From Candidatus Altarchaeum sp. (lineage in GTDB: Archaea; Altiarchaeota; Altiarchaeia; Altiarchaeales; Altiarchaeaceae): DNA of 7,274 bases. Positions within the stretch are counted from its first letter, which is position 1; each line of letters starts with the position of its first letter. The notes under the pieces were generated by a model. It saw only the letters and a list, made by a program, of their open reading frames with translations, was not told the DNA's origin and did not search any database. The translations under genes were made by a program, and so were the position numbers. Shown in pieces: positions 1 through 6,038 of this stretch. The stretch covers positions 1-7,274 of the forward strand of contig JAGTWP010000067.1 in NCBI GenBank assembly GCA_018260755.1, written 5' to 3'.

Positions 1-396
1 ATTTTGATAAGATCCCAAATGCAGCAAAAATTATAGAAAGATTGGCAAATGATAAAGATGGCGGTGGTAGATGGGCTGTTGTTAGAGTTTTAGGAGAACA
101 TTTTGATAAGATCCCAAATGCAACAAAAATTATAGAAAGATTGGCAAATGATAAAGATGATGGTGTTAGATATGCTGTTGTTAAAGTTTTAAAAGACCAT
201 TTTGATAAGATCCCAAATGCAGCAAAAATTATAGAAAGATCGGCAAATGATAAAGATAGAGATGTTAGATATAATGTTATTTCTACAATACAGTTTAATT
301 TTGATAAGATTCCAAATGCGAGTAAAATATTAGAAAAATTGGCTCGAGATGAAGATGCAGAAGTTAGAAATAAAGTAATAAACCTAATTAAAGATG
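1..396 (+). repeat. 99-nt in-frame tandem repeat within the HEAT gene
   Basis: Units start at 1, 100, 199 and 298, exactly 99 nt apart. The first 60 nt of units 1 and 2 differ at one position, and units 1 and 3 at two. The remaining 39 nt of each unit are clearly more divergent, and unit 4 is more divergent throughout. Identity at synonymous positions in the 60-nt block points to recent duplication or gene conversion rather than only protein-level constraint (inference). Confidence -1.
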
Positions 397-929
397 AGAT
401 ATATTGTTATCATAATCCTGAATATAAGGATAAATTTTCAAAAGATTTCGTTAATGAAATTTTAAGTAAAAACGAAAGTATGGAAATACAAATGTTAATA
501 GATTTAATTTCAGGTGAAATAAATGAAGAAAAGGCAAAACGAATTTCTGATATTGTGGAGAGGATTTTATCAGAATATAAAAGTGAAAATAAACTTGCTT
601 TGTGCATGCTTATTTCAGAAAATTTTGACAGATTTCCAAATACAGGGAAAATTGTAGAAAAATTATTAAATGATAAGGATGAGAGTGTTATAGATGCTGC
701 TGTTGAGGTTTTAACAACACATATTAATGAAATTCCAAATGCAGCAAAAATTATAGAAGGGGTGATAAAGAATGGAAATAACTATATACAAGAGTGTATA
801 GCAGATATATTCATCCATTATTTTGATAAAATTCCAAACGCAAAAGATATTTTAGAAAGATTAGCAAATGATTCAGATTCGTATGTTAGAGAAAAGGCAA
901 AATCTTTTTTAGAAGGTAGAAATATCTGA
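1..929 (+). CDS. HEAT-repeat protein, 5' end cut by window edge
   Basis: This is the 3' part of a gene that enters from outside the window. The frame is open from the first base (first full codon at 3) and ends with TGA at 927-929, giving 308 codons. A TTG at 42 is not the start, because the repeat pattern continues unbroken before it. The protein is built of 33-residue units containing F-D-K-I-P-N-A near the front, then a K-I-I/L-E-R/K-L-A helix, then N-D-x-D followed by V-R. This is the pattern of paired-helix HEAT or armadillo-like repeats. Clear units begin at 1, 100, 199, 298, 622, 721 and 820; the part between 397 and 621 is degenerate. No signal peptide, membrane segment or catalytic motif is visible. 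HEAT solenoids are usually protein-binding scaffolds. The partner and role are unknown, and nothing ties it to the hydrogenase genes. Confidence is high for a real repeat protein and low for any function. Confidence -1.
   Translation, partial: FDKIPNAAKIIERLANDKDGGGRWAVVRVLGEHFDKIPNATKIIERLANDKDDGVRYAVVKVLKDHFDKIPNAAKIIERSANDKDRDVRYNVISTIQFNFDKIPNASKILEKLARDEDAEVRNKVINLIKDEIYCYHNPEYKDKFSKDFVNEILSKNESMEIQMLIDLISGEINEEKAKRISDIVERILSEYKSENKLALCMLISENFDRFPNTGKIVEKLLNDKDESVIDAAVEVLTTHINEIPNAAKIIEGVIKNGNNYIQECIADIFIHYFDKIPNAKDILERLANDSDSYVREKAKSFLEGRNI
622..918 (+). repeat. C-terminal block of three 99-nt HEAT units
   Basis: Units start at 622, 721 and 820 and keep the 99-nt spacing, but they are far less alike at DNA level than the first block. 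The protein cores are F-D-R-F-P-N, I-N-E-I-P-N and F-D-K-I-P-N. These look like older copies of the same repeat. The block is offset by 27 nt from the register of the N-terminal block. Confidence -1.
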
Positions 930-1066
930 ATAATACACTTTGCCAGTTCGTTTATTTCGCTTATTATTTTTGAGCTTTGCTTTGAAATCTCTGAATGAAA
1001 TGAGGATATTGCTTGAATTTAAAATTTTTCAGGATCTTCACGATTTGAAAAAAGCATAAATCCAAA
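930..1066. other. 137-bp spacer between HEAT gene and nadE
   Basis: No supported gene lies here. A T-rich stretch at about 948-970 follows the HEAT stop codon and could serve as an archaeal-style oligo-T terminator, but there is no hairpin to strengthen the call. A TATA-like AT block (TTTAAAAT) at about 1018-1025 sits some 45 nt before the nadE start and could be its promoter with a short leader. Neither call is firm in sequence this AT-rich. Confidence -1.
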
Positions 1067-1846
1067 ATGGAAAATTTAAATTTTAACTGCGAGGAATTTG
1101 AAAAAAAATGCGTGAAATTTATTGACGATTATGTAAAAAGAAATAAAGTAAAATGCATAGTTTTAGGTGTTTCAGGAGGTATTGATTCTGCTGTTTGTGC
1201 ATATTTGCTTGCAAAAGTGAATATTAGAAAAATTTTTGTTATAATGCCAATGAATAGAATAACTCCAAAAGAGGATATAGAGGATGCAGAAGAAATTTCA
1301 AAAATTTTAAATGTTGAAACGATGGACATAGAAATAAACCCTGTGGTTGAGAAATTTAAGGAAATTTTAAATTTTGACGAAGAAAAGGATAAGAAAACGA
1401 TAGGAAATTTGATTGCACGGATTAGAATGAGCATTCTTTATGCTATTGCTAATAAAAATAATGGTATCGTTTGTGGAACAGGTGATAAATCGGAAATTTT
1501 AATAGGATATTTCACAAAATACGGAGATGGCGGCTGCGATATAATGCCAATAGCAGACCTTTACAAAACACAGGTTAAAATTTTGGCGAAACATTTGGGA
1601 ATTTCCGAAAAGATAACTGCAAAGAAATCATCTCCGCGACTGTGGAAAAATCAGAAAGCAAGCGATGAAATAGGAATGGATTATGAAGAAATAGATAAAA
1701 TTTTAGTCCTGATGGAAAAAGGAATGAGTAAAGATAAAATTTCCGAAGAAACCGGAATTCCAACAAATAAGGTTGAGAAAATTTCTGAAATGAATAAAGC
1801 AAGCCAGCATAAAAGAAATTTACCTGCGGGTTTTAAATTTTTCTAA
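1067..1846 (+). CDS. nadE: NH3-dependent NAD(+) synthetase
   Basis: This cytosolic enzyme makes NAD+ from deamido-NAD+ (nicotinate adenine dinucleotide), ATP and ammonia, the last step of NAD synthesis. The 259-residue length fits the archaeal, ammonia-using form: there is no N-terminal nitrilase (glutaminase) domain. The ATP-pyrophosphatase P-loop G-V-S-G-G-I-D-S-A is at residues 34-42. The G-N-L-x-A-R-x-R-M helix is at 113-121, G-T-G-D-K-S-E at 137-143, and the Y-G-D-G-G-x-D loop at 152-158. The region S-P-R-L-W (189-193) corresponds to the usual S-A-x-L-W segment. A C-terminal H-K-R-x-x-P motif (248-253) is typical of the family. The start is ATG, with no Shine-Dalgarno sequence before it. 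The last 27 bp overlap the 3' end of the opposing ABC ATPase gene. Identification is firm; no functional link to the hydrogenase genes is evident. Confidence -1.
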   Translation: MENLNFNCEEFEKKCVKFIDDYVKRNKVKCIVLGVSGGIDSAVCAYLLAKVNIRKIFVIMPMNRITPKEDIEDAEEISKILNVETMDIEINPVVEKFKEILNFDEEKDKKTIGNLIARIRMSILYAIANKNNGIVCGTGDKSEILIGYFTKYGDGGCDIMPIADLYKTQVKILAKHLGISEKITAKKSSPRLWKNQKASDEIGMDYEEIDKILVLMEKGMSKDKISEETGIPTNKVEKISEMNKASQHKRNLPAGFKFF

Positions 1847-2644
1847 AACAGCATCTAATGAAAGCGGAATGTCCGTACAGTCACATCTCAAATTTGTTAA
1901 TGTCTTAAAAAGAATGGCAATATTCGGAACATCTAAATTTTCATCCTCAAATAATTTTTCGTTTGTTATTATTTCTCTTGTTTTGCCGTAAGCAACAATT
2001 GTCCTGTTTAAAATAGCGATTCTGTCAACAACCTCTAAAACAGAGTCCAAATCATGTGTCGCTATGATGATCGTTTTTCCGTCTTTTTTTAAATTTTTTA
2101 TAATTTTAATAATATCTTTTTTGCTTTTTGCATCTAAATTTGCAGTCGGCTCGTCAAATACAACAATCTTTGGATTCATTGAAAGGATGGTTGCTATTGA
2201 AATTTTCTTCTTTTCCCCGAAACTCAAATGATAGGAAAAGCGATTTTCATAATTGTTCATATCGACTGCCTGCAACGCATTTTTAACCCTTACCTTTACC
2301 TCTTTTTCATCCAAATTCATATTTAGCGGAGCAAACGCAACATCATCAAAAACAGTCGGCATAAAAAGCTGGTCATCTGGATTCTGAAACACAATTCCAA
2401 TATCCTTTCTTATTTCTTTCAAATTTTTGTCGCTGATTTCTTTATTAAAAATTTTAAGATGTCCTTTTCCTTTGAGAATTCCGTTTAAATTTAAAATCAG
2501 GGTTGTTTTTCCGCTTCCGTTTGAGCCGATTAAAGCGAGGCATTCGTTCTCAAAAATTTCCAGATTTATATCTTTCAATGCAATATTGCCGTCAGGATAG
2601 GTGTAGGATAAATTTTTTATTTCGATTGCTTTTTGAATGGTCAT
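1820..2644 (-). CDS. cbiO: ECF-type ABC transporter ATPase (cobalt/nickel family, CbiO/NikO-like)
   Basis: This is the ATP-binding subunit of an energy-coupling-factor importer, which works at the inner face of the membrane with a T component and a substrate-binding S component. Over 274 residues it shows Walker A G-S-N-G-S-G-K-T (40-47), a Q-loop F-Q-N-P-D-D-Q (86-92, the form typical of CbiO/EcfA), signature L-S-F-G-E-K-K (140-146), Walker B with catalytic glutamate V-V-F-D-E-P (161-166), and H-loop T-H-D (196-198). The signature has Phe in place of the usual first Gly. The C-terminal tail carries C-D-C (254-256), which is not part of the ATPase core. No transmembrane partner (CbiM/NikM or CbiQ/NikQ type) is adjacent. 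Nickel is the likely substrate given hypA, hypB and the [NiFe] hydrogenase beside it, but this is context only; cobalt or a vitamin is possible. The start ATG faces hypA across a 47-bp divergent spacer. Confidence -1.
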   Translation of the reverse strand: MTIQKAIEIKNLSYTYPDGNIALKDINLEIFENECLALIGSNGSGKTTLILNLNGILKGKGHLKIFNKEISDKNLKEIRKDIGIVFQNPDDQLFMPTVFDDVAFAPLNMNLDEKEVKVRVKNALQAVDMNNYENRFSYHLSFGEKKKISIATILSMNPKIVVFDEPTANLDAKSKKDIIKIIKNLKKDGKTIIIATHDLDSVLEVVDRIAILNRTIVAYGKTREIITNEKLFEDENLDVPNIAILFKTLTNLRCDCTDIPLSLDAVLEKFKTRR

Positions 2645-2661
2645 TTTAATATTTGAAATTG

Positions 2662-2680
2662 AAATTTATAAATTATAAAT
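2662..2680. promoter_or_regulatory. Putative bidirectional TATA-box region between ABC ATPase gene and hypA
   Basis: The near-palindromic block ATTTATAAATTATAAAT (2664-2680) lies in the 47-bp divergent spacer. A TATA box here would be centred about 26 nt before the ATPase ATG (2644) and about 24 nt before the hypA ATG (2692). That spacing would produce leaderless or nearly leaderless transcripts in both directions. Neither start has a Shine-Dalgarno sequence, which fits. The spacer is very AT-rich, so chance occurrence is a real alternative. Confidence -1.
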
Positions 2681-2691
2681 CTAAATTTAAG

Positions 2692-3057
2692 ATGCACGAA
2701 ATTTCAATCGCAACAAGTATCATTGATAGTGTAATTGAACTGGCAGCGCAAAATAATGCCAAAAAAGTTAAGGAAATTTCTATTGAGATAGGAAAACTTG
2801 CAATGATTGACAAAGAACAATTAAAATTCGGGGTTGAAATTTTAGCAAATGATACGCTCTGCAAAGGGATGAATGTTGAAATTAAATTTTTGCCCGTAAA
2901 AATCAAATGCAAAAACAAGCACATAACCACAATTGACGAGGATGTTGAATTCTTGGATATCCCGAAATATTTAAAGTGCGGCAAATGTGGAGATAATGAA
3001 GGAATAGAAATTTTACAGGGAAAGGAAATTTTAATCAGGAAGGTTGTTTTTGAGTAA
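2692..3057 (+). CDS. hypA: Hydrogenase nickel incorporation protein HypA
   Basis: HypA is a cytosolic nickel metallochaperone that works with HypB to insert nickel into the [NiFe] hydrogenase large subunit. I place the start at ATG 2692, not at an in-frame TTG at 2653. The resulting protein begins Met-His-Glu, the invariant HypA N-terminus whose His2 binds nickel, and its 121 residues fit the family. Supporting family features include I-E-I-G near residues 31-34 and the paired zinc-ligand region near the C-terminus. That zinc site is unusual. The first pair reads C73-K-N-K-H77, where the family normally has C-x-x-C, while the second pair is normal (C96-G-K-C99). The zinc may therefore be held by Cys3-His (inference). 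The gene diverges from the ECF ATPase gene and converges on hypB with only a 2-bp gap, so it is transcribed apart from its usual partner. Confidence -1.
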   Translation: MHEISIATSIIDSVIELAAQNNAKKVKEISIEIGKLAMIDKEQLKFGVEILANDTLCKGMNVEIKFLPVKIKCKNKHITTIDEDVEFLDIPKYLKCGKCGDNEGIEILQGKEILIRKVVFE

Positions 3058-3059
3058 AT

Positions 3060-3743
3060 TCAGATTTCTATTTTTGATTTGTTATTTTGTTTATAGTCAT
3101 CCATATTTTTAACAATCCAGTTAATCACCTCATCAATCCCATCCCCGTTTTTAAAACTTGTCTTGAACACTTTAATCCTTGGATTTATCTTTTTTGCATC
3201 ATCTACCATTTTTTCAACATCAGCATTAACTGCATCCGCTATATCTATCTTATTTATGATGCACAAATCAGCAGTAAGAAAAATCATCGGATGCTTTTCA
3301 ACGGTATCATCACCTTCGCTTGAACTTACAACAACTATTCTTTTATGCTCGCCCAGGTCAAAGTCAGTGGGACAGATTAAATTTCCGACATTCTCAATCA
3401 AAAGCAAATCGGTATCTTTTAAATCCATATATTCAATTGCATGACTGATTAAATGCGAATCCAGATGGCATTCTGTTCCGGTATTTATTCCCTTTGCTTC
3501 AATTCCCGTATTCTTTATCCTGTCCGCATCAAGTTTGCTTACAATGTCTCCGACAAGTGCTTTAATTTTAAATTCACTCTTCAATTTCTTTGACAACATT
3601 TCAATCATTATTGTCTTTCCGGAGCCGGTTGCACCCATAATATTTATTGCAAAGACATTGTTTTGAGCAAAAATTTTTCTGTTTCTTTCTGCAATCGTCT
3701 TATTTATTTCTATTATATTTTTGTGTGCGTCTATTGTGTGCAT
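3060..3743 (-). CDS. hypB: Hydrogenase nickel incorporation GTPase HypB
   Basis: HypB is a SIMIBI-class GTPase whose GTP-dependent dimerisation drives nickel transfer, with HypA, into the hydrogenase large subunit. The 227-residue protein has a P-loop G-A-T-G-S-G-K-T at 37-44 and V-G-D-I at 64-67. The nickel/zinc ligand motif C-H-L-D is at 92-95, E-N-V-G-N-L-I-C-P at 117-125 supplies the third metal cysteine (C124), and N-K-I-D at 164-167 gives guanine specificity. It lacks both the N-terminal CxxCGC motif of the E. coli protein and the histidine-rich stretch of some bacterial HypBs, as expected for short archaeal forms. It is the last gene of the hydrogenase unit: its ATG lies inside the maturation protease gene, overlapping it by 13 bp, and its stop is 2 bp from the hypA stop. 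Translation is probably coupled to the protease. Identification is firm. Confidence -1.
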   Translation of the reverse strand: MHTIDAHKNIIEINKTIAERNRKIFAQNNVFAINIMGATGSGKTIMIEMLSKKLKSEFKIKALVGDIVSKLDADRIKNTGIEAKGINTGTECHLDSHLISHAIEYMDLKDTDLLLIENVGNLICPTDFDLGEHKRIVVVSSSEGDDTVEKHPMIFLTADLCIINKIDIADAVNADVEKMVDDAKKINPRIKVFKTSFKNGDGIDEVINWIVKNMDDYKQNNKSKIEI

Positions 3744-4267
3744 TTTAAATAATTATTACAAATTTCCATGACTCTTTCGGCAACCTTTTCGCTTGCTTCT
3801 GATGCCTCGTCAGATAATCCGATTTCCGCTTTAATTGTTTTCGGCTCGCAACCGATTATAATTATCTGTTCGGGCAGAAATTTCATTTTCTTTGCAAATA
3901 CGAGCATATCCCGAAGGTCTGAATCATGGAAACCGAAAGAAAATTTAAACGGATCAAAATCATCCCTTACTTCATCGTTTTTGATTCGGAATTCATAAAT
4001 TTCCCCCGGACTTTTGTTCTGATGAATCGTATCAATAAAAATTGCGGATTTATAGCCTTCAAGGTAATTTGCCATCGTAAAATTTACCGTTCCGAATTCG
4101 ACAAGTTCGATGTCTGAGCCATCAGGCAAATTACCTTTAAACCAGTCAAGTTTGTCTTCTAAAATTTCAACGACATAATGGGCAAATCCGTCATCATACA
4201 TCAGCAAATTTCCAATTCCGCAAATTAAAATTTTATTTAATTTTTCAGATTGTGCAGGTGGTTCCAA
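3731..4267 (-). CDS. [NiFe] hydrogenase maturation endopeptidase (HyaD/HybD/HoxM family)
   Basis: This cytosolic protease removes the C-terminal peptide of the hydrogenase large subunit once nickel is in place. The 178-residue protein has the N-terminal family motif G-I-G-N-L-L-M-Y-D-D-G at 17-27. The three positions that bind nickel in E. coli HybD are matched by D26 (Glu in HybD), D79 (F-I-D-T) and H114 (F-H-D-S). The segment I-G-C-E-P-K-T-I-K at 138-146 corresponds to the usual I-G-x-x-P region. The start is the TTG at 4265-4267. It is the first start-like codon after an in-frame stop at 4283-4285, and the next ATG falls inside the conserved motif. The gene overlaps the 3' end of the large-subunit gene by 23 bp and the start of hypB by 13 bp, so the three are surely one transcript. 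Its position immediately after the large subunit indicates dedication to this enzyme. Confidence -1.
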   Translation of the reverse strand: MEPPAQSEKLNKILICGIGNLLMYDDGFAHYVVEILEDKLDWFKGNLPDGSDIELVEFGTVNFTMANYLEGYKSAIFIDTIHQNKSPGEIYEFRIKNDEVRDDFDPFKFSFGFHDSDLRDMLVFAKKMKFLPEQIIIIGCEPKTIKAEIGLSDEASEASEKVAERVMEICNNYLKCTQ

Positions 4268-5963
4268 TCTCTTCTGTTTTTTTTAAAACACCTTTTCCGT
4301 TATATATATGAATTGCACATCCCAGACACGGATCAAAACTTCTTATTGTTCTGACAACATCAATTCCGTCATAAGTTCCTTTTTCAGTCAGAGGAGTTCC
4401 GATTATCGCCTGTTCGTAAGGTCCAGGATTTCCGTTTTTATCTCTCGGGGATGCGTTCCATGTTGTTGGTGAAATTATCTGATATTTATTAATTTTTCCG
4501 TCCTTCATTATGCACCAGTGAGCAACAACCCCTCTCATTGCCTCAACAATTCCGACACCTATTCCGTCTTTTGGTTTTTCATACTTTGTCCACACCTTTG
4601 AGGCACCGCCTTTAATTGCAGCCAATGCAGCAAGTACCTGCTCATATGTGACATAAGCAGTATACGCATGGAAATATACCCTTGCCCTGATTCTTTCAAG
4701 TGCATTTATTTTTGAAGGAATGTTCCATTCAACATCCATTGCACCCGGTACTTTGGCATCAATTCTGTTTGTTCTTGGCAGAGTAAATTTAAGCGATTTT
4801 CCAGTAGATTCCGGAACTTTTTTTGAAACGGTAGTTATATACATTCTTGCCAAAGGTCCTACTTCAACAACATAAATTTTTCCGTCCTTACTTTGCCATC
4901 TTGGACATTTAAGCCAGGTATATTTATCGTCCCATTTCTTTGCTTCCTGCGGCTTTGGATTTGTATGTTCGTTCCACGGATGATTCTTGTCCAATTCATT
5001 CCCAAGCGGATCTTTTTCCATATCCTTTCCATCCCATTCCTCATAATAGGAATGATTGACATATTCTCTGACACCTAAATTTATTTCAATCAAATCATTT
5101 GTTATAATTTTTCCGCCTGCAAATACACCGGGAGTTACTGCTCTTTTTTCTCCCCATTTTCCCATATCTGCGTATTTTGCGTTGTAATCGGCAAGACCTT
5201 CATAACAGCCCGCACTTAAAAATGTTGCCTCTCTTTTACCTGTTTCGCTGTAAAACCGGGACATAAAATTGAGCAAATCGTCAAATATTAAAACAAATTC
5301 CTTGCTAAAAGCCACATGCCGAGAAAGCATATCTGCATATTGTTCGAGGTCGCTTGCTGTAAGTGTTTTTCCGATCCCCCCTGGAACAAATGAATTCACA
5401 TGCGGATGTTTTCCTGCAAGTAACGAAGCCATCTTTCTCCCGAGTTTTGACATTTCCAGACCCTTAAGCCATAATGCTCCAGTTATCGGATTTAATGCCT
5501 TACAAATATCTGCAATTGTTGAAAATCCATGCATACCAGAATGTTCCGCCTTTGTTTTTTGTGCCTCTTGGAGAACATCAGGGGCATATTTGTTAAGTAT
5601 CACTTCGGAATAATCCGGACCTTCCAAAATACAACATCCGAGTGAGGCATCATAAAGCTCTTCTGCCATTAATGTAAAATTTCTCAATGCTATTCCAATA
5701 GGCGGAGGAGGCGCATTATACGCCATTTCAACACATTCAACACTTGCCGTTGCATGCGGAACAGGACAGACGCCGCAAATTCTCTGGGTTATCCAGATCG
5801 CATCTGCTGGCTCTCTGTTTTTAAGTATTATTTCAAAGCCCCTGAACATCGTTCCATAAGAATGTGCATCAATATATTTATTTGTTTTCTCGTCAGCGAT
5901 TGCATGAATTGCCAGATGCCCTTCAATCCTCGTTAATGGTTCTATAATAATTTCTTTTGCCAT
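4245..5963 (-). CDS. [NiFe] hydrogenase large (catalytic) subunit, group 1-like
   Basis: This catalytic subunit binds the Ni-Fe(CN)2CO centre and interconverts H2 with protons and electrons. The 572-residue length matches group 1 enzymes. Residues seen are R-I-E-G-H at 12-16 (E14, proton path), the first metal pair C63-G-V-C66 within R-I-C-G-V-C-P-V-P-H, the E-A-M-R-G segment with conserved R477, and the second metal pair in D-P-C-L-G-C-A-I-H at 544-552 (C546, C549). Group 1 signatures include the H-P-H-V region (186-189), H-P-W-N with T-N-P-K-P (329-338), Y-T-W-L-K-C-P-R (348-355) and E-V-G-P-L-A-R-M (367-374). The endopeptidase should cut after H552, removing 20 residues. Both cysteine pairs are cysteine, with no sign of selenocysteine. 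The start is ATG without a Shine-Dalgarno sequence, 75 bp downstream of the small-subunit stop. The exact group 1 subclass is not assigned. Confidence -1.
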   Translation of the reverse strand: MAKEIIIEPLTRIEGHLAIHAIADEKTNKYIDAHSYGTMFRGFEIILKNREPADAIWITQRICGVCPVPHATASVECVEMAYNAPPPPIGIALRNFTLMAEELYDASLGCCILEGPDYSEVILNKYAPDVLQEAQKTKAEHSGMHGFSTIADICKALNPITGALWLKGLEMSKLGRKMASLLAGKHPHVNSFVPGGIGKTLTASDLEQYADMLSRHVAFSKEFVLIFDDLLNFMSRFYSETGKREATFLSAGCYEGLADYNAKYADMGKWGEKRAVTPGVFAGGKIITNDLIEINLGVREYVNHSYYEEWDGKDMEKDPLGNELDKNHPWNEHTNPKPQEAKKWDDKYTWLKCPRWQSKDGKIYVVEVGPLARMYITTVSKKVPESTGKSLKFTLPRTNRIDAKVPGAMDVEWNIPSKINALERIRARVYFHAYTAYVTYEQVLAALAAIKGGASKVWTKYEKPKDGIGVGIVEAMRGVVAHWCIMKDGKINKYQIISPTTWNASPRDKNGNPGPYEQAIIGTPLTEKGTYDGIDVVRTIRSFDPCLGCAIHIYNGKGVLKKTEEIGTTCTI

Positions 5964-6038
5964 TTTTATTTTAATAAATTTAATAAATTTTAAATTTTTT
6001 TAGTTTAAATTTTTGGTCTAAATTCTTATTTTAAATTT
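5964..6038 (-). other. AT-only-like spacer between small and large hydrogenase subunits
   Basis: The 75-bp gap is almost entirely A and T. On the coding strand it carries repeated A-tract/TTTAAA elements like those upstream of the small subunit. There is no Shine-Dalgarno sequence before the large-subunit ATG. A TATA-like ATTTAAAATTTA at 5984-5995 is centred about 27 nt before that ATG, so an internal promoter giving a leaderless large-subunit transcript is possible. Chance occurrence is equally possible at this base composition. Confidence -1.

Noticed and set aside
42-44. TTG at 42 as the start of the HEAT-repeat gene
   Set aside because: The same repeat unit is already in frame from base 3, so the coding region clearly continues upstream of the window.
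925-1005. Minus-strand stretch in the spacer that reads like a short helical peptide
   Set aside because: It has a stop directly upstream, no start codon and continues as antisense of the HEAT gene; nothing supports expression.
2653-2691. A longer hypA starting at the in-frame TTG at 2653
   Set aside because: HypA proteins begin Met-His-Glu and need the histidine at position 2. The ATG at 2692 gives exactly that, and the extra 13 residues are Lys-rich, do not resemble the family and lie over the TATA-like block.
4245-5963. Selenocysteine or missing active-site ligand in the large subunit
   Set aside because: All four metal cysteines (63, 66, 546, 549) are encoded as ordinary cysteine and the frame has no internal stop.
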